Origin: Rapana venosa
Taxonomy: Eukaryota; Mollusca; Gastropoda; Neogastropoda; Muricidae
DNA length: 64,000 bases
NCBI GenBank assembly: GCA_028751875.1
Contig: CM054154.1
Span: 59,508,820 to 59,572,819, forward strand
Direction: 5' to 3'
The notes below the pieces were generated by a model that was given only the letters and a program-made list of their open reading frames with translations, did no database searches and was not told the DNA's origin. Positions 12,546 to 26,194 of this stretch are shown here, piece by piece (within the stretch, counting starts at the first letter, position 1; every line of letters begins with the position of its first letter). A program made the translations under genes and the position numbers.

Positions 12546-14430
12546 TGGGGAGAGAGAACTGGAACGGTTTTTAAAGGTACTTCCCCCTTTGTCCACAATA
12601 CAACCACGCGGAATGGAAAAGTTCTATAAGAACAAGTTGCTAAATTTTAAACAAACTTAAACCAAACTCACCCCAAAAAGAAAAATTTGGGGATGGCCCT
12701 TTAAACCCAAAAAAACACTGAAAAGAATTTAAAACACCTTAAAAGAAAAACCCCAAAAGGCAACCTTTAAAAATGTTCTTGACCCCGGGTGTATTGGGAA
12801 GACATCCCGGTTTCACTACAAAATGAAAAAAAATGACAAACAGCCAAGCCCACACAACAAAACCCCAAAAAACCCAAAATTTAAAAATTTTTGAATTTTT
12901 CCCCTTTCTTCTGAAACCGGGGTTTGGGGGAAAATCAAAAACTTGTTCATCTTGGAAATTTGACACTTTCAGCAACTTTTGGGTGGGAACTTTAGTTAAA
13001 TTAAACCCAAGAAATTTAATTTTAAAACCGAATACCCGGGGGCGATCGAAAAGGGGAAAAGTTCGTCTTCGGGGCTGCAACAAAAAAGGGCAGTTTTTGT
13101 TTTTGCAGAGAAACTCTGAAAAAATGCCATTTTTGGGATTTGTTGGGGGATTAAATCTTAAATTGAGAAAAAGGCCCAAACCCCAAAGCTTTTGGGATCG
13201 ATTTAATAATTTTTTCTTTCAAAAAATTTTTTTAAAAGATCTATATCATTATATCTATTCAACTTTCCCAAATTTTTTTGGAAAAACCCCTCTTGTTTTA
13301 ATGGTATCAACAAGTCTCTGCTTAAAAAGACCAAAAAAACTTTTTAAAATCCCCCACGCCTTGCTCAAAAACCCAAACCCCCCCCCAAAAAAAAAAACCG
13401 GGCCCGACATAAAATTTCTCTTTCTTTTGTTACCCAGCAATTCTTCCCGTTCTATTCTATCCATTTCTTGTGTTGCCTAATAACCCCCTTTTCAAAAAAT
13501 ATTTCTTATTTTTTTTAGTGCCAAATCTTTACTTTTTCGCGTCCCGGGTTTTTTTTAAACTAGCCCAAAGTTTTTCCAAATGGGGGTTTTTGGCAGGGTA
13601 TTTTTCCCGGGCTGTTGTTTTCATCTCCGCTCTTCCACTGTCAGACTCTGTACTTCATTGGGTTTTTTCTGTATTTTTGTCATCCTTAAAATTTTTCAAA
13701 CATTAACAGTCTTTCCATAAAAGTCAAAATTTCCAGAATCGTTTCATCATCATCTTGCTTTACAGACCGGAAAAAGACTTATTCCCCACCTCTTCAATTT
13801 TTTTGTCTTCCCTATCTTCAATCCTCCCCTTCCCTTAAAACATTTTTTTTGTCATCTCACCTAGTGGCATAATGGAAAATCGTCTCAGTCACCTTAAACT
13901 TCCGTTTCACTTGTTTCCCTTTCCCCAAAAAGGGAAACAAATTCTAATGGTTATTCAAGCGCAACCTCTGTTGTGCTGGTGCCTGATGGGGGCCCACTAC
14001 AAATTCTGTTATTGGGTGTGACTTTAATGGCAAGGGGGTATTCTGTTTTTCCCGCTTTTTTGAAACACAAAATCTTCCATCTGGGGGAGGCCGCCTCCCT
14101 GCCTTAAATACTAATTTTCAAAACCCGCCATCATCTTTCTATCAAATTTCAGGGGTATTGGGCAATTTGAAAGTACCTTTTCCCCCGATGCCCAAAAGGG
14201 AAAACAAAAGGGTTCCCCTCCTTCCTTTTACCTGGAAATTTCAAAATTTTCCCTTTTGGGAAAGGCCCCCAAACTCTCTTTCCCCCAAAAGGGCCCTTTT
14301 TGTAAACTTTTAAATCCGGCCTCAAGACATATTTTGTTTCAAACCTAAATTTTCTTCTCCTGTTTCATTTCATAAACTATTCCCCCCTTTTTTCAGCCAA
14401 AAAATTTAAAACACCCTGCCAAAATGCCCA
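12546..14430. other. Gene-free stretch
   Basis: No protein family, RNA gene or repeat recognised. The longest frames (215 codons at 12,833-13,480 on + and 146 codons on - opposite it) overlap each other and are Lys/Asn/Phe-rich, so neither is supported as a gene. Confidence 0.5.
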
Positions 14431-14520
14431 AAAATTTGTGTGTTGGTGTGTTTTGGGGTGTGGGTGTGTGGGGTGTTTTGGGGGTGTGGGGTGGCATTTG
14501 GGGCTTGGGTTAAAAATATT
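14431..14520 (+). repeat. GT/GGGTGT-rich tract
   Basis: Degenerate TGTGTTGG and GGGTGTG units. The translation is Cys/Val/Gly-rich low-complexity. Confidence 0.6.
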
Positions 14521-14640
14521 ACTTTTCTATTTGGGTTTCTTTACTGTGCAAAAATGGTTGAGGGCAAAACGCTTTTTGGAAATTTTTCCCGTTTCAAGAT
14601 ACAGCGCTATAAAAAATTTCCCCTTTTTTAAATTAAATTT

Positions 14641-15465
14641 CTACTTTACTGTAGGAGCGTAAGCCCCGGGAACAAAAGGTGTAGGGACTGTCCATTCCAT
14701 TTCCCCTTTGGGGGAAAGCCCCTTTTTCTGCAATTCTGGGGGTTTTCCTTTCCCTTTTGGGTTTGAAGTGCTTCTCAGAGGCACCCCCCCTGTCCCCCTT
14801 ACCTTGGGCATTTTTAGTCGTGACCTTTTCCAAAAGAAAGGTCCAGATTCCCCAGGGCCCGGGCTGCTTTTTGGGCCAGGGCCGCGTTGTGCTGAAAATG
14901 AGTCCCAAACGGATTGGGGGGCGGGTTTCCCGGGCCTGAATTCCCTGCTTCCACTGGAAAGGGCCCGGGATTGAAAAACCCGGTTTTTGGGTGTTTTTTC
15001 CCCTAAAGGGGCCATTTCTTTTTCCCTTAAAAGTGGACTGCCTATTTGAACTCCTCCCTGGAGGGGTTTTCTTGTCTCTGCATTAGCTTTTCCCTGGGGG
15101 AAGTAGGCAATTTTTCCTTGGCTCCGAAGGGAAAACCAAATTTTTTCTTTTGGGGGGCAAATGAGATCAGAGGGTACCCCCAGCCACCTCCCCCAAGGGT
15201 TTGTCCCCAAGCTCCCCGTCACCAACACGCCCCTCTTTTCCACCCAGCGGGAAAGGGGCAAAGAAATTTTGGGGCCTGGTTTTATTTTTTCCATGGTGGC
15301 CTTCCTACAAAAAACGCCCGGGGAAATTTCCCCAATGGGACTGGGAAAATCGGTCATTTTTCCCTTCCCGTTCTTCAACCCCTGAAAACTACAATTTCCA
15401 TCTTGGGCTTTGGGTCCGTGGTTTTAGTTTTCTTTCTACTGTTTCCAACTCAAATATCAAAATGA
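14641..15465. other. Local GC-rich island with long open frames on both strands
   Basis: A minus-strand frame of 245 codons (15,378-14,641) is the longest in the window, but plus-strand frames are open over the same DNA (14,708-14,974 and 15,046-15,465). All translations are rich in Gly, Pro, Arg, Lys and Ser, which is what GC-rich, stop-poor DNA gives. I see no recognisable domain, signal peptide or motif. It could be a decayed exon or element, but the sequence gives no positive support for either. Confidence 0.3.
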
Positions 15466-18400
15466 CTGTCCTTTAAAAATAAAAATAATAATAAATGGAA
15501 CTTTTATACGCTATATCTTGCAAAACAAATCAAAACGCATTTATTTTGACCAAAACTTTCCCCATCATACAACCAATGACAAATAATTTTAATAGTTCAA
15601 ACAGATATTTTTTAAAAATGGGGACGCAGACCCAACTAATTTAAAAAAATTGCAATAGTCAAATGTTTTTCAAAAGCACACACAAAAACCACACACAAAC
15701 ACACAAAAACACACACCCACACACACCACACACACACACACAGGGCCCTATACTTTTGGGAGGGTGATAGGGCATTGGTTTGTGAAGGGTGGGAAGTTTC
15801 GATATGAACAGGGGGGGGAAAAACTTAAAATTTGAAATTAAAAATTCTTTTTGCGTTCTTGATTTTCCCCTTTTTTGCACATAGAACCCCTTTCTTTTTT
15901 TTATTATTTTTCCTTTCCCTAAAGCGTGAAATTCTACCCAAAAGGGAAATGAACCCTTTCCCCCAAACTATTTTTTTTATATCCACCCCTCGTAAAAAGG
16001 GAAAAACCCCGTTTGGGTCTGCATAAAACCCAGTCCCCTCATTGGGAAGACATTTTTCTGGGGGGGAGGAAAACTCCCTTGGGGAACATTCAGGGTTTCA
16101 TACACCTTCCTTTTTTTCAGAATTTTTTTAAAAAACAGACATACAGGGGCAACCCAAGATAGGGGAATGGGAAAAGTTGAGGCCCAAAATTACCATTTTT
16201 GAAAAACATCTCAGGAAATTGCCTTTTTCCCATCAAAACTGCCCCCCACTACAAAAGTGAAGACTAGTCCTTTTTGCAACAAATAGCCCCTGCTTCAACC
16301 ACAATTTTTGGGTGACGATTTTTTTTTAGCGTGTCTACAATCAAATTTAAAAATTGGGGGCCCCTTTTTTCAGTATTTAAATAATAAATTTAAAATCGTT
16401 TTCATCACTTTAAATTTCAAGGGGGAAAATTTCAAAACCCTTTTTTCCTTTAAAAAAAAAAACCCACAAAGAAAACTGGGGAAGGGGGAAACTTAACTAA
16501 AAAGTAAAAACGGGCCCCTTTTAAAATTTTTGGAAAGAGCACATAAAACAAAAATTCCCCACTGAAAAAGAAAAGGGGGAGAGAAAAATTTGTTAAAAAT
16601 TTATAAATTTTAGAGAAAAGGGGTTAAATTTAAAAATAAAGGAATTTTTTAAAAAAGTCCCTTTACCCACCCCAACCCAAAAATGTACAAAAACAGGGAA
16701 AGGAAAGAAAAAGGGGGAAAGGAGAGGAAGAAAAAGAAGGGGAAGAAGAAGAGGAGAATATGGAAGGGAAAAGAAGAGAAATGAAAAGGAGAGAGAAGGG
16801 GGGAAAAAGAGGGAAGAGAAAGAGGGAAAAGAAGAGATATCCTGATTGGGGAAAATCTTTTGGGGGAAAAGTTTCATCGTAAAACCCCCGGGGGAAACTG
16901 ATTTTTTTGGGGCTTAAGGCGGGGAAAAAAAATGGGGGAAAACATGAAAAAGGGGGTTAGTTTCTTTATGGTGAAAAGGGCTAAAAAAACTGCATGCCAA
17001 AAAGAACGCCCTTTTTTCACCAAAACCCACTTGCTGTCAGGGGTAAACCTGAAACCACTGGGGGGGCCGGTGGGGGAAAAAAACCCCAATAAAAAAAATT
17101 TCCCAATTTACATCACGTTTTAGTAAAAAACCCCCTCAAAAAAAAATGCTAAAGGGAGAAAAAATGGAAGGAGAACTTTTTAAACATTTTTTTGAAGGGG
17201 GAATCCCAAAAAACCGCCACCGAAAGGGAGGTCCAAAATTTTACCCCCAAATTCCCCGGACAACTACATTTTAAAGCCCAATCTCAAAAGCCTTTTTCCC
17301 CAACCCCCCCCCCTGTTCACATTTGAAAGAAAAGGGCAGCCTGAAAAGGGGGAAAGGGGGAAAAAAAGGGGGGAAGGGGGGAAAAAAATTCAGGCAAGAA
17401 AAAAAAAAAGGAAAAAAAAGAAAAATCTCACATTCCCCCTTTTTGGATTTTCTTTACAGGTTCCTGGGTCACAAAAGCCTTTTGTTAAAATCTTTCTGTT
17501 TCAAATGTCCCAACAAATTTTCTTTCCTTGTAAAAGGTCTTATTTACATCCATGTTTCCCCCGTTTCAGCCAGGGACTTTTGCTTTAACAACCCCCTGAA
17601 TCCCCACTGGGGCCTCTTTTCCTTTTTGTTTCTGGGTTTCCCTCCGCCCGGAATACCCCCCTCTTTACTTCGGGCCAAAAAAGCCTTTTCACTGAAACCA
17701 AAACCCGCTTCAAAACCCCATTTTTTCCTACCCAAAGAAATTTCCCCCAACCCAACGCCCTTTAAATTTTTCAACAACAAAATTTCACCCTAAGGGTTTT
17801 TTGGGCCCCCGTTTTATTTGTTTTTGGGAGTTTTGGTGTAAAAGTTGGGGGCGCTTGTTTTGGTTTTTTTCTCAAGTTCGCGTATAATTTTAAATTTTAT
17901 TTTAAATTTTTTTAAAATTTATTTTAAATGAAAAAATCAACCTTCCTTTTGGTTTTTTTTTACAAAAAATTAAATAAAAAAAAATTCCCCCTTTATTAAT
18001 TTTAAAATGAAACTTTTAAACCAAACGAACTTTATTAAAAAACCCCTTTGGTTAAGTTAGTCTTAAATTTAAAGTTAAAAAACATTCCATGGCGGGGCCC
18101 TTTTTTTCCCCTTCTTTTTTGGGAACCATTAATGCCCCCCCATAATTTTTTTCGGCCAAAATTTTGACCCTTTAAATCCCCCAAAACCAATTTTTAAAAA
18201 CTTTACCCCCAATTTGTTCCCTTTTTTACCAAAAAAATCTTTCACCTTCCCAAAACCTTTTTTTTTTTTATTTTTTTTTGGTTTTGGGCCCTTGTGTGCC
18301 GGGAACGTCCCAAAATTTTTTAAAAAACTTGGCAAAAAGGGACCCCGTAAAAGAAAAAAGCCATTTGGTTTTCTTTTTTCAAATAACCCCAAAATAAAAA

Positions 18401-20089
18401 TTAACCCTATTTCTTATTATTGGGAATAAATTTTTCCAACAAAGCACATTAGAAAATTGGGAAAAAATAAAAAAATTTTTAAAAGGCCCCAAAAACCCCG
18501 TTCCTAAAGGAAAAACCCCTTTCCAGGTTTTTTTTTTCCCTTTTGGGGTTTTTCGGCAATTTCAAAATTGGGAGGTCCCACAAAACCGGCCACTTTTGGG
18601 GGAACTATTCCGCCCAGTTTTTAAAAAAATTGTCCCCAGGGTTTTGTTTTAAAAGGGGAATCCCTTGGGGGCAAGGGGGCCCAAAAAAGAAAATTTACAA
18701 AACCAAAAACAGGGGTTAAAAGAAAAAACCAAAGTCGGGGTATTAAAAATTTTCCCCCAAAAAACCCAAAATTCAAAATTTTGGAAAAAAATCATCCCCC
18801 GCCCTGCACTTTGAAATATCCTTTTTATTTAAAAAAAACCCTCCAAGGGAAAAAACCAAACCCCCCTCCCTTTTCCTCTTTTTCCTTTCGCTTTAACCCC
18901 TTTAAAAGACTGGGCTACGCTTCACAAAACCCTTCCTTTTTTCTTTTTTAGGGGCTTTTTGCAATTTGGCTTTTGCTGGGGCTAACACTTTCCAAACCCG
19001 CCCCAAGCAACAAAACTTGTTAAAAACTGCTTAGTTAAAAGATAAAAAATCTGCCTTATTTCCCCATCTTTCCCCTTTTCAAAAAAAAGAATTTTAAGGA
19101 GTAAAACCTCCCCCCCTTTAAAAATCGGGAAAATCTTTTTTATCAAAAAAATCTCCTGCAAAAAATTTTCACCCGACCCCATCCCATTTCCTTTACGGGA
19201 ATAAAAATTTCTTCCAAAAATTGAAATTGCAAACCAACTTTTCCCTTCCGCTCTACTTTGACTATGGTTCCTCCATCAGGAAATACCTCCCCTTCATAGG
19301 AAAAAACCCTTTCGCTTCCAAAAGGGCCCTTCATTCCTTACTTTCAAATTTTCCCCGCCCCCAAAAAAGCAAAATTTAATTTTTCTTTCCCAAAAAACTT
19401 CCCCTCTTACCTAACTTCCAACCCTTCTTTCCCCCCCCTTTCCCCCAAATTTTTTCCAAAAATTTTTAAAAAAGCAGCCCCGGGCCGCGGCTTTTTGTTT
19501 ATTATCTGGTTTAATTTTTTCATTAAGCAAAAGGTTGATTTTAAATTTAACCGCCCCAAAACTTTTTTCCTTTCAAGATTTTCCCTATTTCCAAATTCCT
19601 TTCTTTTAAATTTATTATCATTTTTTAAACCAGGGGCAACGAATAAAAACAAAAAATGAAATTAAACGATTTTAATAAAAACGCTTTGCTTGGGTTTTTT
19701 CAAAATTCCCTTCAAAAACCTCTATTTTTTTTTTACTTATAAAAACCCCCGTTAAACCAAAATTCAGGTAAAAACAAATGAATTTTTTTTTTTTTCAAAC
19801 CTTTTTTCCCTTTGGGTTCCCCACAGGACCCCCGTTGGGTTATTTTAAAACCGGGTTTTTGGCCTTTAACAACCCCAAATTTCCCAAACCCATTTTAAGT
19901 AGCCCCAAATTCCCCCGAAAAATTTTTGGGGCGATGTCTATGCCTCACTAGCCTGGGGCCCTTTTGAAAGGCAAAAAAGGGGGTTTTTAATACAAATTTC
20001 TGCATGCCTCTGTGCACAAGACCTCATTTTAAAAACTCATCTGGGGGACTTTTTTTAAAAGAGTGGGTTCCCAAACGGGTTTTACTCCC
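15466..20089. other. Gene-free stretch with CA and purine tracts
   Basis: Contains a (CA)n tract at about 15,676-15,742 and purine tracts at about 16,694-16,836 (GGA, GAA and GAAA units) and 17,330-17,425. The 19.0-19.35 kb segment has minus-strand frames of about 65 codons with more varied composition, but no family is recognisable. The remainder is homopolymer-block sequence. Confidence 0.5.
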
Positions 20090-20232
20090 CCCAAAAAACA
20101 TCCCCCCCCTTTAAAAACCTAGGGGACTCGGGGGTTGGGGTCAAAAATGAACTAATTCCCCCGGACCCAAAAAAATCCAAATGCAAGACTCTTTAACCAC
20201 TAGACAAACCCCCCCCTGAGGCCCCCCCCAAC
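20090..20232 (-). repeat. tRNA-derived SINE-like fragment
   Basis: On the minus strand the sequence TTTGTCTAGTGGTTAAAGAG resembles the polymerase III A-box region of tRNA-derived SINEs (GTCTAGTGGTTAGAG type). About 30 bases downstream, GGGTCCGGGGG stands where the B box (GGTTCGAATCC) is expected. The body after it is noisy and the end is not defined. Similarity is limited to these two promoter-like blocks. Confidence 0.35.
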
Positions 20233-21844
20233 TGAAAGAACTTAATTTTAAATTAATCATTTATAACGCATTAAAATCCCTACATCCACTAAAAAACATA
20301 AAAACCCGTCACACTTGGGTGGGAAGAAAATGAAAAAAAATTGGGGAATGGAAAAGGGCCCGGGGTGAATTATTAACAGGAGCTAAAAAACTTACCCAAC
20401 ATACACTTTCTATATAAAAAACCCCAATGCACTTGCCATAGATCCAGCACATATTAAAAATGCACGCAAACACACACAAACAATTGGGATGCAGAATGTA
20501 CTTGTAAAAAGGGGGGGAAGCAGGGCCAAAGGGGGTAGACACAGCTGTCACATATGTTCCCACAAACAACCATCTGCCCGCAAAAAAAACAAAAAATAAT
20601 GTATAAATTTATTTTAATTTGCTGAATCGGGAAAGCAAAAAATCAAAGCGCTCATATTTCTTTTTTTTTTTTGGAAAAATGAAAGCGTGGTTTAAAGCGG
20701 TTTTTTAAAATTTTTTTCATCTTTCCCACCAGCAACAAAACAACTCTTTTTAACCGCGGAACAGAATTTTTTTTGTGCGCAAAAAGTTCTGCATTTTTTC
20801 ACACGGGGCCCCCCCCGGTTTTTAGTCTCCCCCGAAGGGCCCTTTTACATCAGTTCGATTTTTTTTTGGGGCAAAATGGGGAAAAATTTAGGCTGGGGGA
20901 AAATTAAGAAACCCCGAACCCCACTGTTTTTTTTTTTGGGGGCCAAAGTCTTAAAACCCTCCTGCCAAACCCTTCCCAATCCCCTCTGTCACTTTGAAAA
21001 TGGGCACCACACATCACAAGCAATAAAATTCTAACAAATATTTCAAAACTTTTTCAATTAATTAATCAACATCTGACCAATTTTTTTTTTTTAAAGTCCC
21101 CCCACTTTTTTACTTTAATTTCCCCCATCACATGAAATTACACACGAAAAATACAACATCTCCTGGGGAATGGGTTTCCAAAAAAAAAAACAACAACAAA
21201 AAAACCCCCCAAATTGTTGATTTCAGAAAACACACGATCACAAAAACAAAAAACCCTAAAAAAATTTCCCGGGCCCGACGTCATTCTCTTTTGGGGTTTA
21301 AAAAATATGACAATTAAATAAAAAGATCTTTTCGTAAAAGGGATCTTGCCTACCCTATCAATTTTTAACAGGACAGAAACAGCAAACAAAAAAAAAACAC
21401 AGAAATTGGAAAAAGATAAAAGTTAAAATTAAATATCCAAAATTATTTTTCACATGTCCAAACTCTTTGGGAACTGACCCACCCCTGTTTTTTCTCCTTT
21501 CCATTCCCAGCTAAGCCAAAAGGGAAATTTTTAAAAATGCCCTCGGGTTTTCCCCCTATTAAAAGGGACTGCATTCCAAATTCGGGAAAGTCTGAACACA
21601 ACACTTTTTTGGGAGCGTTATTTTGGGGTTTTTTTTTCCGGCAATAGCTTCCCAAAACCCTAACCTAACCTTTTGGGGACAAAAACGCCAAAAAAAGGGC
21701 CGGGGGTCGTGAAACCCCCACTTCCCGTGCGTTCCTACATTTGAATTTCCCCCCAGTCCTACAAATATCTTAAAAATAGAAACAACAAACCGCCCCCATA
21801 CTTATCATGTAATTTCAAAAAGGGTTTTTAATGGCGGGGGTTGG
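20233..21844. other. Gene-free stretch
   Basis: Nothing recognisable. Scattered CACACAAAC units near 20,460-20,480 and a CCTAACCTAACC-like string near 21,658 are too short to interpret. Confidence 0.45.
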
Positions 21845-22300
21845 GGTGTGTTTGGGGCCCCACACCGGTAAAAATTTGGGTCAATAGTATTTCTATAGAG
21901 GTGAGTGGGAAAAAAAATTTTGGGGTTTTTTACAGAATTTTTTTTAAACATGAAAAAAAGGGGCTGTCACTTTTTTTTTTTTGGGGTTTTTAGACTTTAA
22001 AAAATACCAGGAGTCACGAGAAAGTTGGAAATAAAAAATCAATTTAGGTTTTTTCCTGTATTTCCCCACAGGTTTGACCCCGCGCATCTATTTCCCCCTT
22101 TAAAGGGGCTAGCAACGAACAAAAAGGGCGGAGGGGGGAGTGTTTTTCTGGAAAAAATTTAAAATAAACAAAAACCCACCAAATTTTTTCAAATTTTCCC
22201 TGATTTTGGGGTCAAGGCTATTTTTTTCACAAAAGGGTTTTTTTATTTTTTTGTTGGGGCCTTTTACTGCGAAAAAATATAAGTCAAAATAGAAAAACAA
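21845..22300 (+). repeat. Interspersed repeat R2, first copy
   Basis: Direct homology to 24,395-24,830. Shared landmarks in order: ACCGGTAAAAATTTGGG, a GTGG-AAAAAAA block, GGTTTTTTACAGAATTTTTT, AACATGAAAAAAAGGGGCTGT, a T tract, GGAGTCA, AAAGTTGGAAA, TTTCCCCACAGGTTTGACCC and CACAAAAGGGTTTTTTT. No coding frame runs through it. The family is not recognised. Noise prevents a percent identity or exact ends. Confidence 0.65.
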
Positions 22301-24394
22301 AGGGAAAATGCCCATTTTTTAAAATTTCCAGGTGGTCAGCCTGTATATATTCAGGGGCTTTTTGCAAGCGGGGGGGTTTTTTAAATCTCTGGGTTTAGTT
22401 TTTGGGGCCGTTCATTTTCTGTAAAGTAATTTTTTAAAAAATCCCCAAAAACATTGAAAATGCTGTTTTGGGCCCCTGCTTTTTCTTTTAAATGAAAACC
22501 CCCTCTAGACTTTTTTCCCTTGCAAAAAATGTTTAATGAAGAAGTTTGAGCCCTTTCCCCTTTTGCATACCTTTCACCTCAAAATTTATATCCCGTTATT
22601 TTAAAAGGGAATTTCGTATCATGTGGGGAAAATTTTTAGGAAGATTTTTGCATTTAAAATACAATTCATAACAATTTTAATGGGGTCGATCCCAAGGAAC
22701 AACACGGGGTTATCCCTTCCCTCGTGTTGTCCTTTATCACATGCATAATTTTAGTTGGTTTATATCAAATTTTTGAGTCCCAAAAACTTCACGGGGATAA
22801 AAAAAAAATAGAATTTAAAAACCCGGAAAAAAGGGAAGGGGGGGGGGGAAGGAAATTTTTATTTAAGTCTTCTGTAAATGAAACGGGGAAAAAGTCCTTT
22901 GGATGATCTTTTTTTTTCTTTAAAAAAAAAATTGCTTTTTTATTCAATTGGGTTTTGGCCCGAAAGGTTTTTTTTTTTCCCAAAAAAATTCCCCCCCCAC
23001 CTGCTCTTCCCCGCACAAATGAAAAAAGTATTTTCAGTTTTTGGCAAAAAAGAAATCAGGTGGGATCCAAAATCAGCCCGCAGGGGGGAAATTTGGGGGG
23101 GATGGGGGGATTGAAAAGAAGGGGGAAGGGGGGAAAATGAACCCTAAAAAGGGTCCCGTAAGGGGGGATGTAGGTTTTACAAAAAAATTAGGGTTAAACC
23201 CGGAATTTTATCTTTGTACACCATATGTAAATTTTGTTTAATTTTAAAGTTAAAAAATTTCCAAAGCATCACAGGGGGGGGGAAAAAACTGCAGTCTGGG
23301 GGGGAGTAACCCCCGGAAAATTAATTTGGGTGGACAAAAATAAGTTTTTGAAAATTTAAATAAAAAAACTTTTGCTTGGGGCATTGTTTTGAGACATATT
23401 TTATAAGCCAACTGATGTTTTCCCTCAAACCCCTTATGCATGTAATTTTCAAAGTGGGGAACTTTTCATACGTCAAAATAAAATCTGAGCCAAGACAAAC
23501 CACTGGGGGGGGGTTAGCCTATCAAGAAAACTTTGGGTCCTCTTTTTTTATTAAAAATGAAAAATCAATTAACCCACAAACTTAAAGTGCAGCTACTGTC
23601 AAAAAGATAACCTTTCACCCGAAAAAAAGTTTTTTTTTCTGTTTTCCAAAAATTTTTCCCAAAAAAAAATACTTTGGGAAAATTTAAAAAAAATTCCGTT
23701 ATGAAAATTTTATTTGGTTTTAGAAAACTTTTAGACATGAACTGTGGAAAATTGCCCTTGCCTTTTTTTCTTCCAATATTAGCTTTTAAGAGAGTGCTTG
23801 AATCACTTTTAGAACCAAAATCTTTGGGCCTTCCCCAAGGGGGGGGAAATCCAAATTAAAAAAATTGGTATCAAAAAAAGGCTCCTTTTCCATTTTAAGT
23901 TAAAAAAAAAGACTTTTTCTTTACATAATTTTTTTTTTAAAGGTTAAAGGGGTTATACCCGACTTTTTTAAACAAATTGGATGCATTTGTCTCATTTAGT
24001 GACCAAAGACCGCAACAGTAAAAAAATTGGGCCGGGTTTTTGGGGGGAGGTTTGAAAAAAACAAAAAAAAAATACTTTTCCCCTTATTCGTACTTTTTAA
24101 AAAAAAACCAAATTTTTGTTGCCCATTTAAAAGGCTAATTGCTGGAAAAAAACTAGTCTGTATTTTACATTTCTTTGTACATTTTTGATTTCCAAAAATA
24201 TATGTTTGCCATTTGTTTTAAACAGCTTTTTAATACAGCCTGGGGACATAAAGGGGTGTATCTTCAAACAGCCATACTCAGTTTCACTGGTTGGGGAAAC
24301 AATTTTGGTTAGTTGCTTGTACTCAGAAAATTTCAAAAGAATAACACAAGAGAAATATTGCCCGGAACAAAAAAATTTTCAGGGCTGAAAACAG
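22301..24394. other. Gene-free stretch between the R2 copies
   Basis: No gene or repeat recognised. G-rich blocks at 22,830-22,850 and 23,085-23,170 are homopolymer-dominated. Confidence 0.45.
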
Positions 24395-24830
24395 GCCGCA
24401 AACTGGTATGAATTTTGGGGGCACATAAATCTTCTAAAAAGGGAAGTGGAAAAAAAAAAGGGTTTGGGGATTTTTACAGATTTTTTTTAAAACATAAAAA
24501 AAAAGGGCTGTGCAAATTGTTTTTTTTTTTGAGGACATAGACAATTCCCCGGGAGTCAACCCCAGAAAGTTTGGAAAAAACCATCAAATTTGGTTTGCCT
24601 TATTCCCACAGCATTGACCCGCCCATGCTAAAATGGTAAAAAAAGGGGAGCTAAACAACAAAAAACTGAGGGGGTACCCTGTTTTCTGAAAAAATAAAAA
24701 ATTTTAAACCTACCAAAAATTTGGGTTTAAATTCACAGATTTTGTTCGAGCTAGCTTTTCACAAAAAATGGGTTTTTTTTTTCTGTTGGGTCCTTAACGG
24801 GGGTATGAAATAAGAAATCACACAGAAAAA
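24395..24830 (+). repeat. Interspersed repeat R2, second copy
   Basis: Same orientation as the first copy, about 2.5 kb away, with the same order of landmarks: ACTGGTATGAATTTTGGGG, AAGTGGAAAAAAAAAAGGG, TTTTTACAGATTTTTTTT, AAAGGGCTGT, T tract, GGAGTCA, AGAAAGTTTGGAAA, TTCCCACAGCATTGACCC and CACAAAAAATGGGTTTTTT. The two copies differ by many small indels and substitutions. Confidence 0.65.
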
Positions 24831-26039
24831 AAAAGAAGAAAAGAAGACTTTTTTAAAACTGGGGTCAGCCTTTGGGGGCCCAATTTTGGAGGGGGAAAAA
24901 CCCAATTTTTCCCCCAAATGGGCGCCATCTTTAATTCCCAAAATGTAAAAGATCGTTTTTAAGGGGTTTTAAGGGCCCAAAAATAAACCCCGTAAAAAGG
25001 GAAACCCGCTCAAATATCGATGTAAGCGATCCTATAGTGGGTGCAATTCTGACTTTTTGGAAATTTAAGGGGAGAAAGATGGGTTGTGAAAAAACAAAAT
25101 TCGAAACTTTAAATCTAACTCGCCGTTTTGAAATTTTGCCCAAAAAATTGAGGAAAAAAAACGGATTTTTAATTTTCAATGGGTTTACAACTTGATATAT
25201 TTTGGAAAAAGATTGCTATTTGGGGCTTTTGTTTTGGAACGCTCGAACGGGAAAGTTAAAATGCCCTTTCATTTGTCGCAAACAAATTTCGACCGTGTTG
25301 GGAAATTTTCATGTTTTTCCCTCATCTTTCCCTCAAAAAAAAAAAAAAACGCAAACCCGTAGGGTTTTTAAAATTTTCCCTTTTGTATTTTTTTTTCGAG
25401 TTTTTTAAATTTTTAAATTTTTTCAAAATCCCTGCAAAAACCCTTTCCCAAAGCTAATTTAACCCTGCACATACAAACCGGTCAAAAGGGTTTGGGGGTT
25501 TTAATTTCATTATAATTTCCCTTTAAAAAAAACCCCCAAAAATAACAACACACAAAGCAAATAGCGTTTCTTTCTGCATTTTTCTGTTTTTTTATTTTAT
25601 TAAAATCCCCTTAAACCATTTTGGGTTATTGGGTTTTTTAAATACACCCCACCACCCAGAGGCCATTTCCCCCTCCAAATTTCTTTCCCACAGGAATAAC
25701 AAAATATTTTGCGCACCCACAAAGGGGTTTTAAAAATTTTCTTTCCTTTTCCCATCTTTTTACCACATGCCCTGGCCCACTCTTTTCCTCAAACTAATTT
25801 TCCAACCATTTTGCATCAAAAAAACACCTAAAAATCCAAAAAATCAACCTTCAAGTCACTTTCTATGGGTTATTCAGTTTAAAGTCCTTGAAATTTGAAA
25901 GGGGAAGGGGCATGATTGTTTCCATTCCTCAGCCAGAGTTTCAAGGTTCCACATGGTGAGATTTTGTGTATGTGACTTTTTTTTACCCACCATTAAGGTA
26001 GCTGGATTCCGACTTCGGGATGAGTTTAAACACGACACC
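24831..26039. other. Gene-free stretch
   Basis: No recognisable gene. Homopolymer-block texture becomes milder toward 26 kb. Confidence 0.45.
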
Positions 26040-26194
26040 AGTGTGTGTGTGTGTGTGGGGTGCGCGCGCGCCACATGTTGTTGAGCGAGTGTGTGTGTGT
26101 GTGTGTTGACGAATGTGTGGGGTGTGCAAGTGTGTGAGTGTGTGTGTGTGACAAGTGTGGAGTGAGTATGTGTACGAGTAGTGAGTGGTGTGAC
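26040..26194 (+). repeat. (GT)n microsatellite cluster
   Basis: Several perfect (GT)n runs separated by GGGTGCGCGCGCG, TTGTTGAGCGA and TGACGAA. The minus-strand frame across it is His/Thr repeats and not a protein. Confidence 0.9.

Noticed and set aside
14641..15378. Longest frame in the window (245 codons, minus strand)
   Set aside because: Both strands are open over the same GC-rich patch and the translations are compositionally biased without any recognisable domain, so it is not supported as a gene.
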